37,633 bases of DNA, from contig JAJYNP010000365.1 in the NCBI GenBank assembly GCA_021786265.1, positions 1 through 37,633 on the forward strand. Reading direction: 5' to 3'. The DNA is from Chloroflexota bacterium. GTDB lineage: Bacteria; Chloroflexota; Limnocylindria; Limnocylindrales; CSP1-4. Position 1 is the stretch's first letter, and each line of letters starts with the position of its first letter. This document shows, one piece after another, positions 17,146 through 25,094 of the stretch. The notes beneath the pieces were generated by a model. That model did no database searches and was not told where the DNA came from. It worked only from the letters and a program-made list of their open reading frames with translations. A program made the translations under genes and the position numbers.

Positions 17146-18087
17146 ATGAGCATCCGCAGCGGTTTCCCGCGTCACGTGTCGGGCGCCACGCGGGCAGGCG
17201 CCCTTCTTGCCGGCATCGTGCTGGCGGTCGAGCTCGCCGCCCCGTCGGTCGTCCAGGCGAGCGGCGCCACCGTCACCATCGACAAGAACTTCCTCCCCTC
17301 CCCCGTGACCATCTACGTCGGCCAGACGGTGACCTGGGTGAACCGGGACACGGTCGATCACTGGGTCTGGCCGGACCGCGGCGGCTTCACCGCCAGCCCC
17401 ACGATCCCGCCCGGTCGCACGTACACTGCCACGTTCCGCGAGGTCGGCACGTTCGGATACCACGACGCGCTGTACACGTTCATGACCGGCAGCGTCATCG
17501 TGAAGGCCGGCTCACCCCCGACTCCGAAGCCCACGCCGAAGCCCACCCCCCGCCCGACGCCCCGGCCCACGTCCCAACCCGTTGCCCGGGCCACGGCGAC
17601 GCCGGCCGCCACCGCGAAGAAGACACCGAAACCCACTGCCTCGCCAACGGCCCCGGTTCCGGCGGCCGCCGGTGCGGGCGCCGGCGGCAGCCCCGGCGCG
17701 TCGGGTGGGCCATCGGCCAGCGGACCGGGCGTGCCGGCAGGTGCCGGCACCACCTCGAGCACCGGCGGATCGGGCTCGCCTCTCGACATGCTGCTGCCGA
17801 TCATCGCCATCCTGGTGCTGGCCGCGCTCGCGTTCGTCGGCGGCAGCATGTTCCAGGCGTGGCGCCGTCGACGAGCTGAAGACCCGTTCGACGCGCCCGA
17901 CCCGGTGGTCACGACGTCCGTGCCACCGGTTCCCGACGTGACGGTGGTGGACGTTCCAACCCCGAGGCCTCCTGCCGCAGACGCGCCCCGCGCGCCCTGG
18001 CTCGACCGCGCCGCCAGGCAGCGCGGCGTCCGTGGCGGCGGCCCCGCCCGGGGCGACGACTTCGACGAGGACGAGCGCCGCTACTGA
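17146..18087 (+). CDS. Membrane-anchored cupredoxin-fold protein with incomplete copper site
   Basis: A 313-residue protein: signal sequence (about 1-38), cupredoxin domain (about 39-122), Thr-Pro-Lys/Arg then Ala/Gly-rich linker (about 123-215), one membrane helix (about 218-240, LLPIIAILVLAALAFVGG) and a cytoplasmic tail rich in Pro, Arg and acids. The fold is clear from ITIDKNFLPSPVTIYVGQTVTWVN-like sequence (shown here only in part: FLPSPVTIYVGQ, TVTWVNRD) and FGYHDALYTFMTGSVIV. Plastocyanin-type domains have YHCxxHPxM at that place; here Cys becomes Asp and the second His becomes Tyr, leaving His in VDHWVW and Met in FMTG. Type-1 copper binding is therefore unlikely. ATG at 17146 has GGGAGCCAGGAG upstream. 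Confidence 0.8.
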   Translation: MSIRSGFPRHVSGATRAGALLAGIVLAVELAAPSVVQASGATVTIDKNFLPSPVTIYVGQTVTWVNRDTVDHWVWPDRGGFTASPTIPPGRTYTATFREVGTFGYHDALYTFMTGSVIVKAGSPPTPKPTPKPTPRPTPRPTSQPVARATATPAATAKKTPKPTASPTAPVPAAAGAGAGGSPGASGGPSASGPGVPAGAGTTSSTGGSGSPLDMLLPIIAILVLAALAFVGGSMFQAWRRRRAEDPFDAPDPVVTTSVPPVPDVTVVDVPTPRPPAADAPRAPWLDRAARQRGVRGGGPARGDDFDEDERRY

Positions 18088-18120
18088 CCCGCGGCGGAGC
18101 TGCCACAGGCCAGCGACGGG

Positions 18121-18330
18121 CTACCCGGCGTCCGCGAACGCGAGCCCGCCGATCGCGATGACCGCGGCCACGGCGGTCAGGAGGCCGCCCGAGCGGGAGC
18201 TTCCGGACCCGTGCCTCGCCGCACGTGCGGGCAGCGGTGCCGATTCGGGCGCCGGAGTGGACGCAGACGCTCAAGTGGACGCGGGCGCCGGGGTCTCGTT
18301 GGGTTCCGGGACGCCAGGGTAATCGATCAT
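18121..18330 (-). pseudogene. Small membrane ORF interrupted by in-frame TGA
   Basis: Fourteen bases after the MacB-type permease, AAGGGA precedes an ATG (18330). The frame reads MIDYPGVPEPNETPAPAST, then TGA (18271-18273), then continues in the same frame as ASASTPAPESAPLP, a basic stretch, and a membrane helix (GGLLTAVAAVIAIGGLAFA) to TAG at 18121. Composition on both sides of the TGA matches one Pro/Ala linker, so this looks like a 69-codon tail-anchored small protein broken by one point mutation (or a sequence error). The first 19 codons could still be made. Confidence 0.45.
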
Positions 18331-18344
18331 CGGAGCGTTCCCTT

Positions 18345-19556
18345 TCATTCGTAGCGCAGGGCGACGACGGGGTCGAGACGGGCGGCCTGGCGTGCCGGCC
18401 AGACACCGAACACGATCCCGACGATCAGACTGAAGACGACCGGGACGGCGATGGTGAGCGGGTTGAACGCAATCGCCCAGCCGGCGAGCAGCGCGATCAC
18501 GACCGAGACGGCCACGCCGACCACGATGCCGATCAGGCCACCGGCCAGCGACAGCACCAGCGCCTCGATCAGGAACTGGAGCATGACGTCGCGACCGCGC
18601 GCGCCGATCGCCTTGCGGATGCCGATCTCGCGGGTCCGTTCCCGGACCGAGACCAGCATGATGTTCATGATCCCGATGCCGCCCACGATCAGCGAGATCG
18701 AGGCGATCCCGGCCAGGAGCACCGTGAGCAGCGTGCTGACGGACGACGCCGTGGAGAGCAGCTGCGACTGGTCCTGGATGGTGAAGTCGTCTGTGCCGCC
18801 CGCCGCGATGTCGTGCCGCTGCTCGAGCAGGGCGGTGATCTCGGACTTGACGGTCTCCATCTGCTTCGCCGATGCGACGCTCACGCCCACCGACCGGATG
18901 CTGCTGGTGCCCACGAACAGGGTGCGCGCGGTGCTGACCGGGATCAGCACCTCGTCGTCCGGGCTCTGGAAGCCGCTGCCGCCCTTGGCCTGCATGATCC
19001 CGATCACGCGGAACGGGTAGCCGCCGATGGTGATGTCCGTGCCGATGACGGAGGCGCCCAGCCCGAGGTTCTCGGCGGTGGTGGCGCCGAGGACCGCGAC
19101 CCGGAGCGTGTTGTCCTCGCTGGCCTGGTTCAGGAACGATCCCTGCCAGATCTCGTACGCCCGGACCAGCAGGTAGTCCGGACTGGTGCCGATGACGGTC
19201 GCCGTCTCGTTCTCGCTCCCGGCGACGACCAGCGCCTGGGTGGAGAGCTCGGGCGCGACCCCCGCGACCCCCGCGAGCTTCGAGATCGCCGTCGCGTCGT
19301 CGATGGTCAGCGTGGTGGCCGAACCGAAGGCGCCCCGGGTGGCCCCGCTGACCGAACCGCCCGCGTTGACCGTGAGCAGGTTCGTGCCGAGGCCCTCGAG
19401 GCGGCTGTTGATGCCCGAGGTGGCGCCCTGCGCGACGGAGACCAGCGCGACCACCGACGCGACGCCGATGATGATGCCGAGCATGGTCAGCGCGGTGCGC
19501 AGCTTGCCGGTCCCGAGCCTGGAGATCGAGAGCGCGAACAGGTCGAACAGCCTCAT
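18345..19556 (-). CDS. MacB-type ABC transporter permease (FtsX fold)
   Basis: A 403-residue inner-membrane protein with the MacB/FtsX layout: one N-terminal helix (about 20-43, ALTMLGIIIGVASVVALVSV), a large periplasmic MacB_PCD domain (about 50-270) and three C-terminal helices (about 275-395) flanking GIMNIMLVSVRERTREIGIR-type sequence, the hallmark cytoplasmic loop (REIGIRKAIGA). With the ATPase and HlyD-like protein it should form a mechanotransmission exporter of a peptide, lipid or drug. The start overlaps the ATPase stop by four bases. The ending VALRYE is typical of the family. Confidence 0.92.
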   Translation of the reverse strand: MRLFDLFALSISRLGTGKLRTALTMLGIIIGVASVVALVSVAQGATSGINSRLEGLGTNLLTVNAGGSVSGATRGAFGSATTLTIDDATAISKLAGVAGVAPELSTQALVVAGSENETATVIGTSPDYLLVRAYEIWQGSFLNQASEDNTLRVAVLGATTAENLGLGASVIGTDITIGGYPFRVIGIMQAKGGSGFQSPDDEVLIPVSTARTLFVGTSSIRSVGVSVASAKQMETVKSEITALLEQRHDIAAGGTDDFTIQDQSQLLSTASSVSTLLTVLLAGIASISLIVGGIGIMNIMLVSVRERTREIGIRKAIGARGRDVMLQFLIEALVLSLAGGLIGIVVGVAVSVVIALLAGWAIAFNPLTIAVPVVFSLIVGIVFGVWPARQAARLDPVVALRYE

Positions 19557-20305
19557 GCCGCGATCCTCCCGTCCCGAATGTGCACCTGGCGGCTGGCCGC
19601 GGCGGCCACGTCCGGGTCGTGGGTGATCAGCACGATGGTGCGGCCCGTCTCGTGGAGCTCGTGGAACAGCTCGATGACCTCCGCGCCGGCGTGGCTGTCC
19701 AGGTTGCCGGTGGGCTCGTCGGCGAGGAGGATCGCGGGGTCCGTGACGAGTGCCCGGGCGATCCCGACCCGCTGCTGCTGGCCGCCGGAGAGCTCGGCCG
19801 GCTCGTGATCGAGACGTTCCCCGAGCCCGAGGCGCTCCAGCATGGCCTTCGCCCGGGCCATCCGTTCACGGTGCCCCACGCCCTGGTACGCCAGCGGCGC
19901 GGCCACGTTCTCGAGCGCGCTGGTGCGGGGCAGCAGGTTGTAGGACTGGAACACGAAGCCGATCGATCGGCTCCGCAGGGCCGCCAGCCCAGCGTCGTCG
20001 AGCTCGTCGATCGGAGAGCCATCCAGGATGTAGCGGCCCCCCGTCGGCCGGTCCAGGCAGCCCAGGATGTTCATCATCGTGGACTTGCCCGAGCCGGACG
20101 GCCCGATGATCGCCAGGAACTCGCCGCGCTCCACGCGCAGGTCGACCTCCTCGAGTGCGGGCACCACGACCCGGCCCGTGTCGTACACGCGCGAGACGCC
20201 CCGAAGCTCGATGATCGCGTCCGAACCGTCCCGGCCGCCGCCGCCGAGTGGCGCCGTTCCGGCGAGGAGATCCGCCGCCTGGCGGCGTGCGCGCAGGCCG
20301 ATCAT
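19553..20305 (-). CDS. MacB/LolD-type ABC transporter ATPase
   Basis: A 250-residue ATP-binding subunit. Walker A GPSGSGKST, Q-loop VFQSYNLLP, signature LSGGQQQR, Walker B ILLADEPTG and switch His in LITHD are all intact. The N-terminal 30 residues before IIELRGVSRVY are a non-conserved extension; a later start is possible, but the ATG at 20305 overlaps the HlyD-like stop by four bases, which favours it. It pairs with the FtsX-fold permease immediately downstream (again a four-base overlap), so the three genes are translationally coupled. Confidence 0.93.
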   Translation of the reverse strand: MIGLRARRQAADLLAGTAPLGGGGRDGSDAIIELRGVSRVYDTGRVVVPALEEVDLRVERGEFLAIIGPSGSGKSTMMNILGCLDRPTGGRYILDGSPIDELDDAGLAALRSRSIGFVFQSYNLLPRTSALENVAAPLAYQGVGHRERMARAKAMLERLGLGERLDHEPAELSGGQQQRVGIARALVTDPAILLADEPTGNLDSHAGAEVIELFHELHETGRTIVLITHDPDVAAAASRQVHIRDGRIAA

Positions 20306-22218
20306 GGCTGGCCTCCCGGAGCACCGGCCGGCGGTCCACCGGCCGCACCGCCGGCGATGCCGCCCAGGCTGTTCAACCCGCCCGCCGAGTTGGAGCTCGA
20401 GCTGGAGCTGGTCGACGTCTTCGCGGTGCTGGACCCGGTCACCACCTTCTCGCCGGCGGTCAGGCCGCTCTGGATCTCGGCCATGGAGCTGGTGACCAGC
20501 CCGACCTTGACCGAGACCGTCTTCGTCGCGCCGGTGGAGTCGACCACCTGGACCGTGTAGTTGCCGGTCGAACCGGAGAGCGCGGTGGAGGGCACGGCGA
20601 TCACGCCGGTGGCCTCGGCCGTGGTGACGGCCACGCTGGCCGACATGCCGGAACGCACCTTCGCCGGCGGATCCTGCAGCGAGACCGTGACGTCGTAGGT
20701 GACCACGCTGCTGCTGCTCGACGAGGTGGAGCTGGTCGGGGCGATCTCGGTGACCGTGCCCTGCACCGTCGAGCTGGTGGCGCTGATGGTGACCGTGGCC
20801 GCCTGGCCCACCTCGAGGCTCGCCACGTTGCTCTCGGTGAACGCCGCGATCACCTGCAACGAGCTGGTCTGCATCTCGATGGCGTACCCGGACGGCGCCA
20901 GGGCGCCCGCGCGCACGTTGACCGCGGTGACGACTCCGTCGTCGGGGGAAGTGATGGACGCCAGGTCCAGGGTCTTCCGGGCCGAGGCCACGGCCACCTC
21001 CGCACTCGCGACCGCCGCCCTGTCGGCGGCGATCACGTCGGCGGTGCTGGGACCGACCTTCTCCTGGTACGCGAGCTGTGCGGCGGCGAGCGACTGCTGC
21101 GCCTGGGTCAGGCTGTCGCTCTCCTGGATCGCCGCGGCGGCCTGCTTCTGCTTCGCCGATGCGAGGTTCTGCTCGGCCGTCTGCACCGCCTGCTGGGCGG
21201 TGGTGGCGGCGCTCGAGGACGGCGTCTTCGTCGACTCGTAGTTGCGCTGCGCGGTGGCGAGGGCCGCCTGCGCGGCCGTGACCTGCGTGGCGGCCTGTTG
21301 CTCGGCGGCCGCGATCTTGAGCTTCGTCGCATCCAGGTTCGTGACCGCATTGGTGACGGCCTGCTGCGCCGACTGGATGCCGGAGACGCCCACGGCGTTC
21401 AGGTGCTGGAGCTGGGCCGTCTGCACGGCCTCCTGAGCCTGCTCCAGCGTGATCTGGTCCTGCGCGACGGTGCTGGCCTGGTTCTGCTGGGCGGTCTGCA
21501 GGTTGAGCTGGGCGGTGTCGACGGCGTCCTGCGCAGATGCGAGCTCGTCGGCCGTCGGGCCAGCCATGACGGTGGCCAGCTGCGCCTTCGCGCCGGCGAG
21601 CGCCTGCTCGGCGGTCTGCAGCGACAGCGCGTTCTGATCGATCGTGATCGACCTGTTGTGGTTCGCCGCCACCAGTGCCTGGTTGGCCTGCGCGACCGTC
21701 TGCTGGGCCGACGCGATGGTGGTGGCCGAGGCGTGGCCGGTAGCGACGGCGAGGGTGGCCTCAGCCGATGCCAGGTTGGCCTTCGCGATGGCCAGCTGGA
21801 CGCCGGCGTCGGTGGTGTCGGCGGCAGCGAGCACCTGGCCCTTCGTGACGGTGTCGCCGACCTTCACGCCCACCGTCTTCACCAGCCACGTCGTGCTGGT
21901 GGAGCTGCTCGTGGAGCTGCTGGTGGAGCTGCTCGTGGAGCTGCTGGTGGAGCTCGACGAGCTGGTGCTCGCGGCGCTCGAGGCGGAGGTCGAGCCGCTG
22001 GTGAGGTCCGGGTCGCTCCCGAAGCTCAGCCCATACACGGCCGTCGCAGATACGTTGCCTGTCGCGACGACCTGCGCCGTCACGTTGGTCCGGGCGACCG
22101 TGGCGGTGAGCACCTGCGCGGTGGCCCCCTTCGACAGGCCCGGTCCGAACACGGCGAATCCTGCGGCCCCCGCCCCCACGGCGATCATGAGTGCCGCACC
22201 GATCACTCTGCGCTTCAT
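20302..22218 (-). CDS. HlyD/MacA-type periplasmic adaptor with very long coiled coil
   Basis: A 638-residue membrane-fusion protein. An N-terminal anchor (MKRRVIGAALMIAVGAGAAG) is followed by a first barrel/lipoyl half (LTATVARTNVTAQVVATGNV), a Ser/Thr run (about 72-105), VGVKVGDTVTKGQVLA, then some 270 residues of Ala/Gln/Thr-rich coiled coil (TAQQAV and AEQNLASAKQ style heptads). The second half follows (ITSPDDGVVTAVNVRAG, a barrel, and VKVGLVTSSMAEIQSGLTAGEKVV). The C-terminus is Ser- and Gly/Pro-rich. It is longer than typical MacA (about 370 residues), mostly through the hairpin. ATG at 22218 has AAGGGA upstream. It is the first gene of the export operon. In a single-membrane cell the long hairpin could reach through the wall. 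Confidence 0.88.
   Translation of the reverse strand: MKRRVIGAALMIAVGAGAAGFAVFGPGLSKGATAQVLTATVARTNVTAQVVATGNVSATAVYGLSFGSDPDLTSGSTSASSAASTSSSSSTSSSTSSSTSSSTSSSTSTTWLVKTVGVKVGDTVTKGQVLAAADTTDAGVQLAIAKANLASAEATLAVATGHASATTIASAQQTVAQANQALVAANHNRSITIDQNALSLQTAEQALAGAKAQLATVMAGPTADELASAQDAVDTAQLNLQTAQQNQASTVAQDQITLEQAQEAVQTAQLQHLNAVGVSGIQSAQQAVTNAVTNLDATKLKIAAAEQQAATQVTAAQAALATAQRNYESTKTPSSSAATTAQQAVQTAEQNLASAKQKQAAAAIQESDSLTQAQQSLAAAQLAYQEKVGPSTADVIAADRAAVASAEVAVASARKTLDLASITSPDDGVVTAVNVRAGALAPSGYAIEMQTSSLQVIAAFTESNVASLEVGQAATVTISATSSTVQGTVTEIAPTSSTSSSSSSVVTYDVTVSLQDPPAKVRSGMSASVAVTTAEATGVIAVPSTALSGSTGNYTVQVVDSTGATKTVSVKVGLVTSSMAEIQSGLTAGEKVVTGSSTAKTSTSSSSSSNSAGGLNSLGGIAGGAAGGPPAGAPGGQP
21895..21960. 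repeat. Short tandem repeat coding for a Ser/Thr run
   Basis: Repeats of GTGGAGCTGCTC or GTGGAGCTGCTG (12 bases) encode an SSST-type run on the minus strand near the N-terminus of the HlyD-like adaptor. Such runs change length by slippage. Confidence 0.75.
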
Positions 22219-22434
22219 CGAATGTCCCTTCTCGTCGTTCCTGCACGCCTCGCCGTGCACCCGGCCGGGCGGCGCCGCCGGATGACGGCGCACCGAATCC
22301 CCATGGGCGCGGGATGCTGGACGGGACGCTCACGCAGCGAGGGCCGGGTTCGCCGGGCGGGGGCGCGGTCCGCGTGTCCGGGACCGGCTGCGTGTCCATG
22401 CGTGCCAGTCTCGGACCGGGGACCTTGCGGAAGG

Positions 22435-22447
22435 GTTACGACGTAAC
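22435..22447. promoter_or_regulatory. Inverted repeat GTTACG-A-CGTAAC upstream of the export operon
   Basis: A perfect 6-bp inverted repeat with a one-base centre lies about 220 bases before the HlyD-like start and 29 bases beyond the vapC stop. It resembles an operator half-site pair. No transcription-factor gene is adjacent. A separate GC-poor CCTT/AAGG pair overlaps its left side. Confidence 0.35.
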
Positions 22448-22475
22448 GGCGCGCTACTGCCGCTGGGGCACTGCG

Positions 22476-22892
22476 TCAGCCGGCCAGGGCGGTCGGGTCC
22501 AGCCGACGGATCTCCCGGACGTCATCGAAGCCAGGATCGGGGCTGACGATCGTCTCGATCCCCTCCTCCAGGCACGTCGCCACGTGCACAAGGTCGCGGG
22601 CGGCGAGCGACGGGTAGCGCTCCACGAGGTCGGGCATCCGGCGAACGACGCCGTTGGTGATCGGCAGCACCGGCTCGAACGCATCGAGCACGTCGCGCGC
22701 CATCGCCGTGCCGATGTCGGGACGCCGGATGGCCACGAACCGGTGGAGGATCTCCTGCACCACCTCCGCCGACGTCGTCGCGTCGAGCGCGCCCGCGGCC
22801 ACGCGCTCGAGGATCACCTGGCAGGGCGGACGCAGCGGGTGGTCGCGTCCGCCCGCGTACATGAAGACGGCCGTGTCGAGGAAGAACGTCAC
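22476..22892 (-). CDS. vapC: VapC-type PIN-domain toxin
   Basis: A 138-residue PIN nuclease. The opening FFLDTAVFMYAGG carries the first metal-binding Asp, TSAEVVQEIL the conserved Glu, and LAARDLVHVATCLEEG with VSPDPGFDDV the C-terminal acids, so the active site looks complete. VapC enzymes cut tRNA or rRNA and are neutralised by the cognate antitoxin. The start is GTG at 22892, overlapping the antitoxin stop by four bases. The same frame stays open upstream but only as an antisense-free shadow of the antitoxin gene. Toxin-second order and overlap are typical. Confidence 0.88.
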   Translation of the reverse strand: MTFFLDTAVFMYAGGRDHPLRPPCQVILERVAAGALDATTSAEVVQEILHRFVAIRRPDIGTAMARDVLDAFEPVLPITNGVVRRMPDLVERYPSLAARDLVHVATCLEEGIETIVSPDPGFDDVREIRRLDPTALAG

Positions 22893-23137
22893 TCCTCGCC
22901 CGTCGCCCCACGGATGATCTCGGCCTTCATCACGTCCCAATCGTCGACGGGCGCGTCCATCGCGAGGAGATGGCGGACGGCGTCTCGCCGGCGATCGGAC
23001 GATGCGGTGGTGTACGCGTCGATGGCCTCGCGGATCACGCCGCCGACCGACCGGCCTTCGCGCCGCGCGGCCCGCTTCAGACGCGCCAGCTGCTCCCTGG
23101 ACAGCAGGACCTGCGTTCGCTCCGTGAACATACGCAT
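22889..23137 (-). CDS. vapB: VapB-type ribbon-helix-helix antitoxin
   Basis: An 82-residue (or 80-residue) antitoxin. Residues 1-45 form a ribbon-helix-helix domain (RTQVLLSREQLARLKRAARR, then GRSVGGVIREAIDAYT), and the tail (DDWDVMKAEIIRGA) should wrap the toxin. Two ATGs compete: 23137 lies inside the operator palindrome, and 23131 lies where a transcript from the TAGTAT -10 box would begin. The second, leaderless start is therefore plausible; neither has a ribosome site. It overlaps vapC by four bases. Confidence 0.85.
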   Translation of the reverse strand: MRMFTERTQVLLSREQLARLKRAARREGRSVGGVIREAIDAYTTASSDRRRDAVRHLLAMDAPVDDWDVMKAEIIRGATGEE

Positions 23138-23148
23138 AGGATACTATG
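23135..23148 (-). promoter_or_regulatory. Operator/promoter of vapBC
   Basis: CATAG-GATA-CTATG forms a 5-bp inverted repeat that overlaps a -10-like TAGTAT (minus strand, 23146-23141), only a few bases before the antitoxin start. This is the usual place for VapBC autorepression. Confidence 0.5.
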
Positions 23149-23215
23149 TGCAGCCCGGCGGCTGCCGGAATCGCCACGGAGCCCACCTCGAGGCGCGCCC
23201 GCGCTTGCTCGCCTG

Positions 23216-23662
23216 CTAACTCGAGACGAAGAGATCGGAATCTACGCCGCGGGCCGCGAAATGGCTGCGAGCGGCGGCGACAATGGCTTCGGCGATGTCG
23301 ATTGCGCGCTCAGCGTCCTCGCTGGTCACGACCTCGCCCTGCTCGGGATACCGTGAGCTCGTTTCGAGGTCGGTCAGCCACGATAGGTCCTCGCTCGGCG
23401 TCGGGACGACGAAGTCCTGCGGGACCTGGCGGGCCAGCGTATCTACGTCGTGGATCATGTCGAACGGGCGATTCTCGAGAAGGATGACGGCCTTGATGGC
23501 CTTCTCGGCCGCCTGCTGAGCCATGTATCCGGCGTTCCGATTGGGCACGGACTTATCGGCGTGGTTGCTTCGCGCAGTGGCGAGATCGCCCTGCGCGTAA
23601 CCGAGCCACGTCGCGGCCTCCGCGACGTGTTCCTCCGCGGGTTTCTTCTGCTTAGCGGCCAT
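23216..23662 (-). CDS. HEPN-domain toxin of an MNT/HEPN pair
   Basis: A 148-residue all-helical HEPN protein. The core has AAEAATWLGYAQGDL-like N-terminal helix, the AAEKAIKAVILLE helix, and RPFDMIH, an Rx5H match to the Rx4-6H ribonuclease motif. In known pairs the HEPN protein is an RNase toxin that the MNT partner silences by adding AMP residues. ATG at 23662 lies inside the end of the MNT gene (11-base overlap), so the two are coupled. The C-terminus (SHFAARGVDSDLFVSS) is unremarkable. Assignment rests on fold motifs and the partner. Confidence 0.82.
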   Translation of the reverse strand: MAAKQKKPAEEHVAEAATWLGYAQGDLATARSNHADKSVPNRNAGYMAQQAAEKAIKAVILLENRPFDMIHDVDTLARQVPQDFVVPTPSEDLSWLTDLETSSRYPEQGEVVTSEDAERAIDIAEAIVAAARSHFAARGVDSDLFVSS

Positions 23663-24176
23663 ACACCGGCACTCCGTCGCGCAGCGCCGTGGACAACACC
23701 GACCGGCCGTGATGGGCCGCCGCCTCGCGTTCGGTGATGACCAGGATGTCCTTGTCGATCGGAATGTCGGCGACGGCTTGTCGCATGGCCACGCGCAACT
23801 GGCGCTTGTCTTCGACATGCGCCACGACGACCAAGAGATCGAGATCGCTGTCGCGGCGGGCCTGGCCCTTGGCTTGCGACCCGAACAGGATGATCCGGCT
23901 TGGCCGGAAGCCGTCCGCCAGCCTGCGGGTGATCTCTGGCAGGTGGCGTGCCGCCCGTTCGCTCAACTCGAGTGTGGTGTCGGGGGCGAAACCCGACCCG
24001 ATCAGCGTCTGGCTGCAACCGATGAGGAGCGAGTTGAGCGTGCTCGCACGCGGGTCGTTCTGATCGCGCTCGATGCGTGCGATCGTGCTTTGCGGAATGC
24101 CCGTGCGCTGCGCGAGTTCGCGCTGAGTCAGACCGGCCTGCCGTCTGGCGCTGCGGACCAGCATCGATGCTCTCAC
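23652..24176 (-). CDS. XRE HTH fused to MNT nucleotidyltransferase (antitoxin)
   Basis: A 174-residue fusion. Residues 5-60 are a Cro/C1-type helix-turn-helix (RRQAGLTQRELAQRTGIPQS, IARIERDQNDPRASTL). Residues 75-174 are a minimal nucleotidyltransferase with FGSQAKGQARRDSDLDLLVV and a third acid in DIPIDKDILV, so catalysis looks intact. It should AMPylate and silence the HEPN toxin encoded next, and repress its own promoter. The GTG start at 24176 has AGGAGG eight bases upstream; an ATG four codons later is possible. An inverted repeat over the -10 box is the probable binding site. Confidence 0.85.
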   Translation of the reverse strand: MRASMLVRSARRQAGLTQRELAQRTGIPQSTIARIERDQNDPRASTLNSLLIGCSQTLIGSGFAPDTTLELSERAARHLPEITRRLADGFRPSRIILFGSQAKGQARRDSDLDLLVVVAHVEDKRQLRVAMRQAVADIPIDKDILVITEREAAAHHGRSVLSTALRDGVPVYGR

Positions 24177-24190
24177 TTGGTGGGCCCTCC

Positions 24191-24232
24191 TGATAGCGTA
24201 TTCACTATCATCTGGTTGCCGGGCGTTGTCAA
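24191..24232 (-). promoter_or_regulatory. Promoter and operator of the HTH-MNT/HEPN operon
   Basis: On the minus strand TTGACA (24232-24227), a 17-base spacer and GATAGT (24209-24204) form a good sigma70 promoter. TGATAG (24191-24196) and CTATCA (24205-24210) form a perfect 6-bp inverted repeat with an 8-base gap, covering the -10 box and the transcription start. Confidence 0.7.
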
Positions 24233-24390
24233 GTGAGTCGGCTTGCCTCCCGCGCCTGCGTCCGCTTTCGCCGCGCGTAGTTGCACTGGTAGCGCCGCTC
24301 CTTCCATCGCCCGGCCTCGTCGCCGCAGCCCCGGACTCCCCCGTGCTCTGCGGTCTGGACGGATTACACCGGGTCCCCTTGCTGCCGCAC

Positions 24391-24735
24391 TCAGGCGAGC
24401 CCGAGCAGCAGGCGCAATCGCTCTTCGATCGCCGCCATCACGGCCGGGGAGACCCGGCCCCACGGATCGCCGACGAGTCGATCGCGCGACATCGTCCGCA
24501 GCTGGTCGACCATGGCCCAGGATTCCTGGCGCACGCCGCCGTCCACCGGCGCGACCCGGACGTGCCAGGGGATGCCGCGGTTCACCGACGTGAGCGGCAC
24601 GATAACCACGAGCCCGGACGCGCTGCGGTTGAAGCGGTCATCCGAGACCACGATGCACGGTCGTGTCTTCGCCTGTTCGTGGCCGCGAGTCGGATCCAGA
24701 TCGACGACCCAGACGTCGCCGCGCTCGGGCACCAC
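24391..24735 (-). CDS. mazF: MazF/PemK-type endoribonuclease toxin
   Basis: A 114-residue toxin of the MazF fold. The start RGDVWVVDLDPTRGHEQAKTRPCIVVS contains the conserved GDVW, DP and RPxxVVS elements (here RGDVWVVDLDP and KTRPCIVVSDD). VVIVPLTS and the late VDQLRTMSRDRL are also typical. MazF proteins cut mRNA, tRNA or rRNA at short motifs. The GTG at 24735 directly follows the antitoxin stop (24736-24738). The second codon is also GTG. Confidence 0.92.
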   Translation of the reverse strand: MVPERGDVWVVDLDPTRGHEQAKTRPCIVVSDDRFNRSASGLVVIVPLTSVNRGIPWHVRVAPVDGGVRQESWAMVDQLRTMSRDRLVGDPWGRVSPAVMAAIEERLRLLLGLA

Positions 24736-24972
24736 CTACGCGTCGCCGAGGCCGTCGGCCACGGTCGGCTCCCAGGCCGCGCGCTCACCAAGTTCGGCGC
24801 GCCAGGCGTCGGGATCTTCTCGAAGACGCTGATACGCCGCATCGGCCGACGCAAAGAACTGCTCGTCTTGCGCTGCGTCCACGAGCTCCTCGACAACCTT
24901 CGACATGGGTTCGCCGCGCTGCTCCGCGAGCTTCCGCAGCGCGGCCCTGGTCCGCTCGTTGATCCGCAGCAT
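24736..24972 (-). CDS. MazE-type antitoxin (ribbon-helix-helix-like)
   Basis: A 78-residue protein read from ATG at 24972. Residues 1-35 (MLRINERTRAALRKLAEQRG, SKVVEELVDAA) look like a ribbon-helix-helix DNA-binding domain. The rest is an acidic, Trp-containing tail (DPDAWRAELGERAAW) suited to toxin binding. It directly precedes mazF with no gap. The frame remains open far upstream only as a shadow of the exported protein gene. A GTG five codons earlier is possible. Confidence 0.8.
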   Translation of the reverse strand: MLRINERTRAALRKLAEQRGEPMSKVVEELVDAAQDEQFFASADAAYQRLREDPDAWRAELGERAAWEPTVADGLGDA

Positions 24973-25004
24973 CGTCACAGGATTCACACCGTGATTGCAC
25001 GATC

Positions 25005-25024
25005 TGTCTACCACGCAGTATACA
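25005..25024 (-). promoter_or_regulatory. Operator-like inverted repeat before mazEF
   Basis: TGTCTAC (25005-25011) and GTATACA (25018-25024) form a 7-bp inverted repeat with one mismatch. The minus strand contains TATACT (25022-25017), a good -10 box. The repeat lies about 32 bases before the antitoxin start, where autorepression is expected. Confidence 0.45.
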
Positions 25025-25094
25025 GCCGCGCGTACTGCCAGGTGCCACCCGCGGACGGGTGCCGTGCCGAGCGGCTGGCGGCAGCCGCGCCCGG

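Noticed and set aside
12016..18273. TGA recoded as a sense codon
   Set aside because: Two in-frame TGAs occur (12020 and 18271), but many intact genes here end in TGA, so these are ordinary mutations.
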